From assembly GCA_035940775.1 (NCBI GenBank), contig DASZEN010000057.1:1-64000 (forward strand): 64,000 bases of DNA, written 5' to 3'. Positions 50,837 to 62,192 of the stretch are shown piece after piece. This stretch comes from DASQYE01 sp035940775. GTDB taxonomy: Bacteria; Acidobacteriota; Blastocatellia; Pyrinomonadales; Pyrinomonadaceae. The stretch's first letter is position 1; each line of letters opens with the position of its first letter. The position numbers and the translations under genes were made by a program. The notes below the pieces were generated by a model. That model saw only the letters and a list, made by a program, of their open reading frames with translations. It had not been told where the DNA came from and searched no databases.

Positions 50837-51178
50837 TTATAAGTTCGACCGTGCATTCCTATGCCGTTCCCACAAACGATATACAACCGTTCCAATAAGG
50901 AAAGCGACGACCCATGTTATTCTAAGGGCTCTATCTTGTGGGATGAAATGAAGGGAAGGGCCCACCACTGTAGAAGAGGCGATCAGTGAGCAAAGCAGGG
51001 CGAGAAATAAAAAACAGAGTCCGTTGAAAGAGTGAAGAACGAACTCTTTATTCCTTGCCGCCGCTCGCTTATAGCCGAGAGCCATTACTGAGCTGAAGGA
51101 AAAATACCATACCGGTAGTAAAACCAGTCCCTGAGCAAAACCTAAAACTGCTACGATTATTAAACTCTTCGGCGGCAT
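50837..51178 (-). CDS. Small membrane protein, unknown, in AT-richer DNA
   Basis: 113 residues from the ATG at 51178 (GGGGAA upstream); the frame opens earlier, but that part overlaps the next gene. Three hydrophobic segments: LIIVAVLGFAQGLVLLPVWY, LHSFNGLCFLFLALLCSLIA and RITWVVAFLIGTVVYRLW. The protein ends in a basic tail. No family is recognised. Codon use and base composition are visibly less GC-rich than the neighbours, suggesting a recent arrival. Confidence 0.5.
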   Translation of the reverse strand: MPPKSLIIVAVLGFAQGLVLLPVWYFSFSSVMALGYKRAAARNKEFVLHSFNGLCFLFLALLCSLIASSTVVGPSLHFIPQDRALRITWVVAFLIGTVVYRLWERHRNARSNL

Positions 51179-51294
51179 GGCGCTATTCCCCGCTCGCGCG
51201 TGCGGGGCTGATTCCGATACCGTATGGCAAGCGGCAGATGCCAGTCTTGCCATACAGTTTCTGTAGGATTCCCGCAAGCTGCAAAGGCATTCCT

Positions 51295-52260
51295 CTATCT
51301 TGTGCTCCAAAAAACCGGCGTCGCGGGCCTGAGGCTGCGCTCGACGGCGAGCGCGACGAACCCCATCGTATAGCGGGCGTTGATTTCCAGCAGCGGATGC
51401 AGTCCGCCCGCGTGCTCAAGCGCATCAATTCCGACGGGCCCGTAATAACCCTCCTTGAAAAGACGCTCGCCGACCAGGCGGGCGATTCTCTCAAGCTCGA
51501 CGAGGCGATGAGCGGCGGGCGGGCGACCGAGTAGATACCCTCTGCCTGTGCCCGCGCCGTTGGTTTGAAGATCGCTGATGCCGTGGATCACAAACTCACC
51601 GCTTGAAGAAATCTCCATCACGACGCCGTACTCGCGGACGACTTCGAGCCACGGCTGAAAGATCAGAGTCTCGCCCAGAGCGAAGCGCCGTCGTGACCAA
51701 CGGGCCTGCGGCTCCTCCAAAGACGGGCCTCTCCCGAGCACGCGATCACGCGCGGCGAACCCGAACGGGCTCTTGATGACCCATTTATCGTCGGCGGCGG
51801 GGCAGGCGCGCGCGACCGCTTCCCGCAGCTCTTCAAAGTCGGAGGCAGTCGCCGCACCGGGCTGCGCCAGCCCCCACTCGACTTCGAGGGCGTGACTCCA
51901 AAGCTTTGAATTGACGCGGGCCACGGTGTCAAAAGGAATGGGCCGCACTATCGACCCCGCTCTTTGACCGGCGGCCGCCGCGCTCGGAGTCCAGCCCCAG
52001 GGCGTGAAAACGCGAGCGGTCTGATCTTCGGCCTGTTCGGGTGTGACCAGTTGCACGTGGCGACGATGCGCCTCGCTTTGGAGCGCGTTCTCCCAGGGCT
52101 CACTTAGCAGGATCGCGTCGAGGGGTCGCGCCAGCCATAGCAGGTGCGCGGCCAATCGCCTGTTGAGGGTTTCCGCCGAAGGGAGACGGCGATAGGAGCC
52201 GGACGGGTGGGCCAACTCCGTCTCGAAATCGGCGTTCATGTGCCATAGCCTTGACTCCAT
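51295..52260 (-). CDS. ATP-grasp-like protein, unknown substrate
   Basis: 321 residues from the ATG at 52260; a TTG ten codons earlier or an ATG at 52239 are alternatives. The C-terminal half has ATP-grasp character: DKWVIKSPFGFAARDRVLGR with the nucleotide-binding Lys, then GYYGPVGIDALEHAGGLHPL and LLEINARYTMGFVA with the metal-binding Glu and Asn. ATP-grasp enzymes join a carboxylate to an amine or thiol through an acyl phosphate. The N-terminal half (LAAHLLWLARPLDAILLSEP) is like the pre-ATP-grasp fold. No peptide or partner gene is seen nearby. Confidence 0.65.
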   Translation of the reverse strand: MESRLWHMNADFETELAHPSGSYRRLPSAETLNRRLAAHLLWLARPLDAILLSEPWENALQSEAHRRHVQLVTPEQAEDQTARVFTPWGWTPSAAAAGQRAGSIVRPIPFDTVARVNSKLWSHALEVEWGLAQPGAATASDFEELREAVARACPAADDKWVIKSPFGFAARDRVLGRGPSLEEPQARWSRRRFALGETLIFQPWLEVVREYGVVMEISSSGEFVIHGISDLQTNGAGTGRGYLLGRPPAAHRLVELERIARLVGERLFKEGYYGPVGIDALEHAGGLHPLLEINARYTMGFVALAVERSLRPATPVFWSTR

Positions 52261-52625
52261 GAGCGAATCGGAAAAGCTCTTAACGGTCAATATGCGGAGC
52301 CGTGACGCGCGAAGCGTTCAAAAGGGGCGGCGGCGCGCGTTCGCGCTCCCGTTGGCGGCGCGGCGAAAAAGAGATTGATTCATGTAGTAGATTTATAGCG
52401 CACCGCTGTTGCTTTCGTCACTCCTCGGGCGCGTCAGTCCGAGGAGGCTCATAACTCGAAGACGGCGCATACGCACTCTGTCTCTCTTTGCGCTGAGGGG
52501 GAATTTAAGGAGAGAGAGAATGTGACATCGTAATGTGAAGCCGGTTAAGGTATGCTCGAATCGCCTGGAAGTATGCTGCTGGTTCTCTTTTGCTCGTAGA
52601 TTGTAAGGGGAAGGAACGCCGGGTT
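52261..52625. other. Intergenic region without a recognisable gene
   Basis: This divergent gap holds GC-rich hairpins at the left (GGGGCGGCGGCGCGCG with CGCGCTCCCGTTGGCGGCGC) and CCTCGGGCGCGTCAGTCCGAGG at about 52424-52446. No convincing promoter for either flank was found. AAGGAGAGAGAGAATG at about 52508 is followed at once by a stop codon, so it is not a gene start. Confidence 0.5.
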
Positions 52626-53291
52626 ATGGAGACAGTACTGAACGAGGTGGAGGTGCGAGTCCTCGGGGCGCTGATTGAAAAGCAGATCACCACGCCGGAA
52701 TATTATCCTTTAACGCTCAACGCCCTGACGCAGGCCTGCAACCAGAAGAATAATCGTAGCCCCGTGGTCGCGTACGACGAAGCGACGGTCACAGAAGCGC
52801 TCGAAAGCTTGCGCGCCAAAAACCTCGTCTATGTCTTTTACGGCAGCAATAGCCGCGTGCCCAAGTACAAGCATGTCGCCTCGGAAATCCTCGGGCTGAG
52901 CCCGCGAGAATTGGCCCTCATGTGCGTGCTGATGCTCAGGGGCCCGCAGACGCCGGGCGAGCTTCGCGGTCGCACCGATAGGCTCTACGACTTTTCGGGG
53001 TTGGAGGAAGTCGAGGAGACGCTCAACAATTTAATCGTGAAGGAGCCGCAGCCGCTCGTGGTGATGCTCGCGCGCCAGTCGAGTCAGAAAGAGGTTCGCT
53101 ACGCGCACCTGCTGGCCGGAAAACCGGTCGTCCACTACGAGGCCGAGAGAGGGTTGGCCGAAACCCCGCTCGCCGGTACTCCGCGCGAGACAGGCAAGCT
53201 TTCAAGCCTTGAGCAGGAGATTGAAGCCCTGCGCGCGGAGATAAAAAGCCTGCGCCTGGAGTTTGAAGAGTTCAGGAAACAGTTCGACTGA
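52626..53291 (+). CDS. DUF480 (YceH) family winged-helix protein
   Basis: 221 residues. The family signature is complete: LNEVEVRVLGALIEKQITTP, EYYPLTLNALTQACNQKNNR and SPVVAYDEATVTEALESL at the start, then LMLRGPQTPGELRGRTDRLY in the second winged helix. A coiled coil (LEQEIEALRAEIKSLRLEFE) ends the protein. YceH proteins are widespread and look like DNA-binding regulators, but their role is not established. GGAAGG lies upstream of the ATG. Confidence 0.88.
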   Translation: METVLNEVEVRVLGALIEKQITTPEYYPLTLNALTQACNQKNNRSPVVAYDEATVTEALESLRAKNLVYVFYGSNSRVPKYKHVASEILGLSPRELALMCVLMLRGPQTPGELRGRTDRLYDFSGLEEVEETLNNLIVKEPQPLVVMLARQSSQKEVRYAHLLAGKPVVHYEAERGLAETPLAGTPRETGKLSSLEQEIEALRAEIKSLRLEFEEFRKQFD

Positions 53292-53375
53292 GATCGGTCT
53301 TCTTATGGCGGAGCGCCTTTTTCGCCCTTGATTACCGGCCGAAAGCGTCAGCTTACTGTTAAGGAGTGAAAAAAA

Positions 53376-53759
53376 GTGGAAGCCTCAATCCAGAAGCTCG
53401 TCGCTATCTGTTTCATGGTCATAGGTCTGTCGCATATCATTCGACCGCGCGTCTGGGCCCAACTCTTCATAATGTTTCGTGATAAGGGCGAGGCGGGCAG
53501 TTTCCTGAGCGGACTGCTCCATTTTCCGCTGGGCGCTCTCGTCGTCTCGTTCCATAATGTGTGGCATGGCATCCCCCTAGTGGTGACACTGGTGGGATGG
53601 GGACTGTTGATAAAGGGCCTGATCTATTTAACCTATACGAAGCATGGGATGAGAATGCTCGGGCGCGTCTCGATTGAGAGGAGCTGGGAGTTCACGGTCG
53701 CGGGCTTCGTGAGCGTGGCGCTCGGGGTCTTGATAATTTTGCCGCTGATCCGTCAATGA
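53376..53759 (+). CDS. Four-helix membrane protein, unknown function
   Basis: 127 residues from a GTG with AAGGAG nine bases upstream. Four hydrophobic segments: KLVAICFMVIGLSHIIRP, SGLLHFPLGALVVSFHN, GIPLVVTLVGWGLLIKGLIY and FTVAGFVSVALGVLIILPLI. His residues recur in helices 1 and 2 and their loop (LSHIIRP, LLHFP, HNVWHG). No family recognised. It stands alone between the DUF480 gene and the transporter. Confidence 0.6.
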   Translation: MEASIQKLVAICFMVIGLSHIIRPRVWAQLFIMFRDKGEAGSFLSGLLHFPLGALVVSFHNVWHGIPLVVTLVGWGLLIKGLIYLTYTKHGMRMLGRVSIERSWEFTVAGFVSVALGVLIILPLIRQ

Positions 53760-53938
53760 CGGGCGCGATTTTAAGCGACACATCAGGCAATCCGGGATTG
53801 GGGCTCGGCGAGGACGGTGACGGGGGCGCTCCCGGTGGGCCAGCAGTTCAACTGCACGCGCAATCTATTGTGCCCTGACTTTGCGCCATCAATAGACGAT
53901 CAGGGATTAGCATTCACAGGCAAAGGAACAGCTCAAAA

Positions 53939-55489
53939 GTGGCTCGGAACAACTCCACTGAGGCGAAACCGGCGACGGGCGCGACGACTGTGCCCGGCAC
54001 CTCGGGCGATTACAAAATCTGGCAGGTCATCGCCGCTTCGGCCGTCGGGACGATGATCGAGTGGTACGACTTCTATATTTTCGGAAGCCTCGCCATCGTT
54101 ATCTCGCCCCTCTTTTACCCGGAGGGCAATAATACGCTGGCGCTCATCGCCTATCTCTCCACTTTCGCGGTCGGCTTTGTCGTGCGTCCCTTCGGCGCTC
54201 TCTTCTTCGGACGCATCGGCGATCTGGTCGGACGCAAGTACGCCTTCCTGGTCACGCTGTTGATTATGGGAGGGGCGACAGCCCTCATCGGCTTTCTCCC
54301 GACCTATGCATCAATCGGGCTCGCCGCTCCCATTATCCTGCTGCTGATTCGCATTCTTCAGGGGTTGGCGCTCGGCGGCGAGTACGGCGGCGCGACCGTT
54401 TACGTCGCCGAGCATGTGCCGGACGCAAAGCGCGGTTTCTATACGAGCTTTATACAGATCACGGCGACGCTCGGGCTGTTCGTCTCGCTGGCCGTCATAC
54501 TCGTCGTGCAGAACGCGATGAGCAGAGAGGAGTTCGGCCGTTGGGGCTGGCGCATACCCTTCATCATCTCCATCTTCCTGGTCGGCATCTCGCTCTACAT
54601 ACGGCTGCGTATGAAGGAGTCGCCGATCTTCCAGCACATCAAGGGCGCGGGCCTGACTTCGGCCAGACCGCTCAAGGAGGCGTTCACGCAGTGGAACAAT
54701 CTGAAGCGCGTCCTCATCTCGCTCTTCGGCGCGACCGCCGGGCAGGGCGTCGTGTGGTACACGGGACAGTTCTACGCGCTCTTTTACCTGCAAACGATCC
54801 TCAAGGTGAACGGCACTTCGGCGACTTATATCGTCGCCATCGCGCTCCTGCTCGGGATGCCCTTCTTCGTCGTTTTCGGGGCGCTGTCCGACCGCATCGG
54901 ACGCAAGTGGATAATCATGCTCGGCTGTCTGCTGGCCGCCATCTTTTATATTCCGATCTACGGGGCGATGCAGCGGGCGGCGGGCTCGAACGTCGTGACC
55001 ACCATCTCACAGACGAACCAGACCACGGGCGCGACCAATCTCGTCCCGCAAACCATCGTCGACGGTGTGTTGCAGCCCGCCAGAGAAGTTTTGACGTACA
55101 CGGATTTCGGCAACCTTCTGGGCAATCCGGCCGTCTGGCGGCTGATACTCCTGATCTTCATACAGGTAATCTTCGTGACAATGGTTTATGGGCCCATCGC
55201 CGCCTATCTGGTCGAGGCGTTTCCGGCAAAGATCAGGTACACGGCCCTCTCATTGCCCTACCATATCGGCAACGGCGTCTTCGGAGGGTTGATGCCGCTC
55301 GTCGGCCTGCTGATCGTAAGGAATACCGGAAACATCTACGCCGGTCTGTATTACCCGATCCTGGTCGCCATCATCACTTTCATCATAGGCTCGCTGCTGC
55401 TCAGAGAGACCAGGAGCGTGCTGATCTGGAAGGAATTGGAGACGGCCACGCCTGATGACCTGAAGAGCGATATCGAAGGCCCGGCCTGA
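53939..55489 (+). CDS. MFS transporter, metabolite:H+ symporter (MHS) type
   Basis: 516 residues from a GTG with AAAGGA upstream. Twelve helices. The MHS signature GTMIEWYDFYIFG is in helix 1, the MFS loop motif GRIGDLVGRKYAF between helices 2 and 3, and LALGGEYGGATVYVAEHVPD in helix 4. A second loop motif is FGALSDRIGRKWIIM. This family includes ProP, ShiA and citrate or ketoglutarate carriers; substrate cannot be told. A long loop (about residues 355-395) between helices is rich in Thr, Asn and Gln. It lies 178 bases after the small membrane protein. Confidence 0.92.
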   Translation: MARNNSTEAKPATGATTVPGTSGDYKIWQVIAASAVGTMIEWYDFYIFGSLAIVISPLFYPEGNNTLALIAYLSTFAVGFVVRPFGALFFGRIGDLVGRKYAFLVTLLIMGGATALIGFLPTYASIGLAAPIILLLIRILQGLALGGEYGGATVYVAEHVPDAKRGFYTSFIQITATLGLFVSLAVILVVQNAMSREEFGRWGWRIPFIISIFLVGISLYIRLRMKESPIFQHIKGAGLTSARPLKEAFTQWNNLKRVLISLFGATAGQGVVWYTGQFYALFYLQTILKVNGTSATYIVAIALLLGMPFFVVFGALSDRIGRKWIIMLGCLLAAIFYIPIYGAMQRAAGSNVVTTISQTNQTTGATNLVPQTIVDGVLQPAREVLTYTDFGNLLGNPAVWRLILLIFIQVIFVTMVYGPIAAYLVEAFPAKIRYTALSLPYHIGNGVFGGLMPLVGLLIVRNTGNIYAGLYYPILVAIITFIIGSLLLRETRSVLIWKELETATPDDLKSDIEGPA

Positions 55490-55668
55490 CAAGGCGCGCG
55501 CGCGGCCCTCCCCTGCCCTTGAAAGCTTTGACGAGAGGGCGAGGTGCGGTTGAGCGCGCGTGCCGTGCGGTGCGACGCAGCTCACTGCAAAGTCGCTTGC
55601 TTCGGAGCAACCCTGCTTCACATCAGCCTCCTCTAATGCCAAACTCTGAAATGGTGACGGAGGTTATG

Positions 55669-57531
55669 ATGATCGCTCTTCGGAAGTATCTTCTCGCCTC
55701 GTTTGTGATCGGTGGGGTGGCATTGTTTTGCAGGAGCGGTAATCCGGCAGCCGGGCCCACCTCTATGTTTCGTAACGGCCCGGCGCACTCGGGCGTCTTC
55801 AACTCGGCGGAGGTGACGGGTTTCGGCGGGCTGCAATGGAGGTTTCAAACCGGCGGCGCGGTTCGTTCGTCGCCCGTGCTCGCAAACGATCTCTTGTATG
55901 TCGGAAGCAGCGACGGATACATCTACGCGATTGACGCGAAGGCGGGAGCCGAACGATGGAGATACGATGCCGGGAGCGCCGTCACCTCGACGCCCGCCGT
56001 GGTAGACGGCCACCTCTATTCCGGCACATACGACGGAAGCTTTGTAGCCCTGGATGCGGCGTCGGGCAAAGTGCTCTGGTCTGTGAAGACGGGGCCGGAT
56101 GCTCAGCTCGCCTGGGGGTACGAGAGCGGCGACTTATTCAGCTCGTCGCCGACCGTCGCAGGCGAAAAGGTTCTCTTCGGAGGCGGAGATGGATTTCTAT
56201 ATGCGTTGGAAAGCTCCACGGGGCGAGAATTATGGAAGGTGAAGACCGGCGGGCGGGTTCGCTCGTCGCCCGCCGTCGATCATGGCGTCGTCTTCTTCGG
56301 CAGCTTTGACGGAAGCCTGTACGCGGTCGAACTCGAAAGCGGCAAACAGAAATGGCGCTACGAGACGGAAGGAAGCAGCTTGGATTCCGGCCAGTTCGGG
56401 TATGACCGTAAATCTATACAATCCTCGCCAGCCGTCGCGGACGACACGGTTTTTTTCGGCGCGCGAGACGGATTTCTATATGCCGTCGGGGCCGAAGACG
56501 GCCAACTGCGCTGGCGCTTCGATCACAAAATCTCCTGGGTCAACAGCTCGCCCGCCGTATCGGACGGGCTCGTTTATGCCGGAAGCTCTGACGGAAAGTT
56601 CATACAGTGCGTCGAGGCGCGCAGCGGAAAAGAGGTCTGGCGATTGAAGACGGAGAGCCTCGTCTGGTCATCTCCGGCCGTCGTCGGTCGAGCCCTTTAT
56701 GCGGGCGACTGGGCGGGCAATCTATATGCGCTTGACCGCTCGAACGGCGGCGAGTTATGGCGCTATCGCGTACAGAAAAGAATACTCTCGTCGCCTCTGG
56801 TCGAGGGCGGCAGGCTCTACTTCGGCAGCGATGACGGAGCCGTTTACGCTTTGAAGACGGCGCGGGCGGGCGCTTCGCTCAAACGCGCCGTCTTCTGGGA
56901 CGCCGATTACGTGAAGGCGGCCACGTTCAGGGGTCACGAGGCGCTGAGGGACTATCTGAAGAATGGCGGCTACGAGGTCGTCGACGCCCGGAGCCTTGAG
57001 AGGTTTTTGACCGAGCGCATCGGCGATCACTCTCCGAGCGTCGTCGTCTTCGCCATTGACTATCTTCCTCAGACGATCAGCGCCGACTCCAGTGGTAATG
57101 CTCCGCCTCTATTTCGGAAGTATCTGGATAATGGAGGCAAGGTCTTGTGGGTCGGGATGCCTCCGTCGCTGTGGCCGGTCGAGCTTCAAACGGGTCAGCG
57201 CGATATTAAGAGGATTGATCGGGATGCTACGGAGAAGTTGCTGGGGGTCAGTCATAGAAGAGGGAACTTCGATACCAATAGCAGCAGGGCAACCGCGGAG
57301 GGAAGAAGATGGGGGATCGAGGGCTGGTGGTTGAGCAACTGGTCTGCCGAGCCTTCGGGCGTCACGACCGTCCTCGCACAGGATGAACAGGGGCTCGCCG
57401 CAGCGTGGGTGCGGCGCTACGGTGGGCCGGAAGGGACTGGGTTTGTCCGTATCCCGATAATTGAAACCCCGAGCGGGACTCCGACGAACCTATCTGAGCT
57501 GAAAGTCGCGGCCGAGTACCTGCCCGGATAA
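55669..57531 (+). CDS. PQQ-repeat beta-propeller protein, exported
   Basis: About 620 residues. Several ATGs compete; the one at 55669 has GGAGG five bases upstream. A hydrophobic N-terminus (YLLASFVIGGVALFC) is followed by eight or so PQQ-type blades with the pattern SSPVLANDLLYVGSSDGYIY then AIDAKAGAERWRY, ending near residue 400. The C-terminal 200 residues are a separate alpha/beta domain (VVVFAIDYLPQTISADSSGN, GKVLWVGMPPSLWP) that I cannot name. The propeller lacks the dehydrogenase active-site motifs, so a scaffold or binding role like BamB is more likely than an enzyme. Confidence 0.82.
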   Translation: MIALRKYLLASFVIGGVALFCRSGNPAAGPTSMFRNGPAHSGVFNSAEVTGFGGLQWRFQTGGAVRSSPVLANDLLYVGSSDGYIYAIDAKAGAERWRYDAGSAVTSTPAVVDGHLYSGTYDGSFVALDAASGKVLWSVKTGPDAQLAWGYESGDLFSSSPTVAGEKVLFGGGDGFLYALESSTGRELWKVKTGGRVRSSPAVDHGVVFFGSFDGSLYAVELESGKQKWRYETEGSSLDSGQFGYDRKSIQSSPAVADDTVFFGARDGFLYAVGAEDGQLRWRFDHKISWVNSSPAVSDGLVYAGSSDGKFIQCVEARSGKEVWRLKTESLVWSSPAVVGRALYAGDWAGNLYALDRSNGGELWRYRVQKRILSSPLVEGGRLYFGSDDGAVYALKTARAGASLKRAVFWDADYVKAATFRGHEALRDYLKNGGYEVVDARSLERFLTERIGDHSPSVVVFAIDYLPQTISADSSGNAPPLFRKYLDNGGKVLWVGMPPSLWPVELQTGQRDIKRIDRDATEKLLGVSHRRGNFDTNSSRATAEGRRWGIEGWWLSNWSAEPSGVTTVLAQDEQGLAAAWVRRYGGPEGTGFVRIPIIETPSGTPTNLSELKVAAEYLPG

Positions 57532-57672
57532 AACGCCCTGCGGAAAAAGTGGGGCCGTTGATTTTGAAGGGCGAGCACGGGTCGTTACAATATCCGGGCC
57601 GTGATGGAAATTTTCGCGAAGCGCGGCGGGCGCGTCCGCTTTCGGCTCCCGTGAAAGGTAAAGGGTAACAGG

Positions 57673-58596
57673 GTGGAGAAGCTCACCTACTTCGATAACA
57701 TTAGCTGCTACAGATTAGCAAACGCCGTGGTCGAGCTAGTCGTCACGACGGGCGTTGGCCCACGCATTATTCGTTACGGTTTTCGCGGCGAAGAAAATAT
57801 TCTGGGTGAGATTCCGGATGTCTCCATCGAAACAGAGCTGGGCCCGTGGAAGCCCTGGGGGGGCCATCGCCTGTGGACGGCCCCGGAAGCCAATCCGCGC
57901 AGCTACGTTCCGGACAATAGCCCCGTTCCGTACGAGATAGAGGACGAGAAGACGATTCGCCTCGTGCAGGCGGTCGAGCCGCACACCGGGATTGAAAAGG
58001 AGATGCGCGTCGCGCTCGCCGAAGATGATGATAGCGCGGGCGTCACTATCCATCACAGGCTTACCAATCGTAACCTCTGGGCGATAGAGGTCGCCCCGTG
58101 GGCCATAACGACGATGCGCGGCGGCGGCTGTGCGATTCTGCCGCAGGAGCCCTATCGCTCCTGGGATGAATACCTGCTCCCGGCGCGCCCGCTCGTCCTC
58201 TGGCATTACACGGATTTGAGTGACCCGCGCTGGACTATAGGCGGAAAATATATTCGACTCAGAACTGATGCATCGATAGCCGCGCCTCAGAAGATCGGCA
58301 TCGCCAACAAGCAGGGTTGGGCCGCCTATCATTTGGGCAAGACGCTCTTCGTCAAGCGCGCCGTTTATCAGGAGGGCATGACGTATCCGGATTACGGCAG
58401 CAGCACAGAGACCTACACGGCCGCCTCGAACATAGAGGTCGAAACGCTCGCGCCCCTGAGCCGTTTGGAGCCCGGCGCGTCCGCCCTGCACGTCGAGCGC
58501 TGGCAGCTATTTAAAGATGTCGAGATAGGCACGAGCGAGGCGACCATTGAAGAGGCGATCACCCCGCTACTGGCGCAAACACGAATGAGCGGCTAG
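57673..58596 (+). CDS. Aldose-epimerase-like protein (DUF4380 type)
   Basis: 307 residues from a GTG. Beta-sandwich pattern of galactose-mutarotase-like proteins: VVELVVTTGVGPRIIRYGFR, then GPWKPWGGHRLWTAPEANPR, VTIHHRLTNRNLWAIEVAPW and KTLFVKRAVYQEGMTYPDYG. The WGGHRLW motif and the later Glu-rich strands agree with DUF4380-like proteins. No signal peptide is visible, so it is probably cytoplasmic. The substrate is unknown. A tiny secreted peptide gene follows 42 bases later. Confidence 0.7.
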   Translation: MEKLTYFDNISCYRLANAVVELVVTTGVGPRIIRYGFRGEENILGEIPDVSIETELGPWKPWGGHRLWTAPEANPRSYVPDNSPVPYEIEDEKTIRLVQAVEPHTGIEKEMRVALAEDDDSAGVTIHHRLTNRNLWAIEVAPWAITTMRGGGCAILPQEPYRSWDEYLLPARPLVLWHYTDLSDPRWTIGGKYIRLRTDASIAAPQKIGIANKQGWAAYHLGKTLFVKRAVYQEGMTYPDYGSSTETYTAASNIEVETLAPLSRLEPGASALHVERWQLFKDVEIGTSEATIEEAITPLLAQTRMSG

Positions 58597-58638
58597 GGAT
58601 TCAATCCAGCCTGATGACTTTCCGGAAAGGAATAGACC

Positions 58639-58806
58639 ATGAGAATAATTCGAGTCTCCCTGCTGATTATGGCGCTCGCCTGCTGCGCTTATGCGGGCGA
58701 CATACCGAACAACGTCGCGGGCGACATGCCAAACGGCGTCACGGCGGCGGGCGATATTCAATGCGGGGTCACCATATTAAATCTGCTCGCGCTGATACTG
58801 CCCTGA
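58639..58806 (+). CDS. Tiny secreted peptide with GDIPxxV repeats
   Basis: 55 residues with a strong Shine-Dalgarno (GGAAAGGA) before the ATG. Residues 1-18 form a signal peptide (IIRVSLLIMALACCAYA). The mature part is three imperfect copies of Gly-Asp-Ile/Met-Pro/Gln-x-x-Val (GDIPNNVA, GDMPNGVTAA, GDIQCGV), then a hydrophobic tail (TILNLLALILP). I recall similar short GDIPxGV proteins in Blastocatellia genomes, but cannot check this here. Function unknown; a surface or signalling peptide is possible. It ends 13 bases before the convergent Asp-box protein gene. Confidence 0.65.
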   Translation: MRIIRVSLLIMALACCAYAGDIPNNVAGDMPNGVTAAGDIQCGVTILNLLALILP

Positions 58807-58819
58807 AACGCCCGTCCGC

Positions 58820-62143
<3,324 letters not shown>

Positions 62144-62192
62144 GCAATTCGATTCAGGTTTTACAGCAACTTGCAGAATAGATGCGCGCGTT

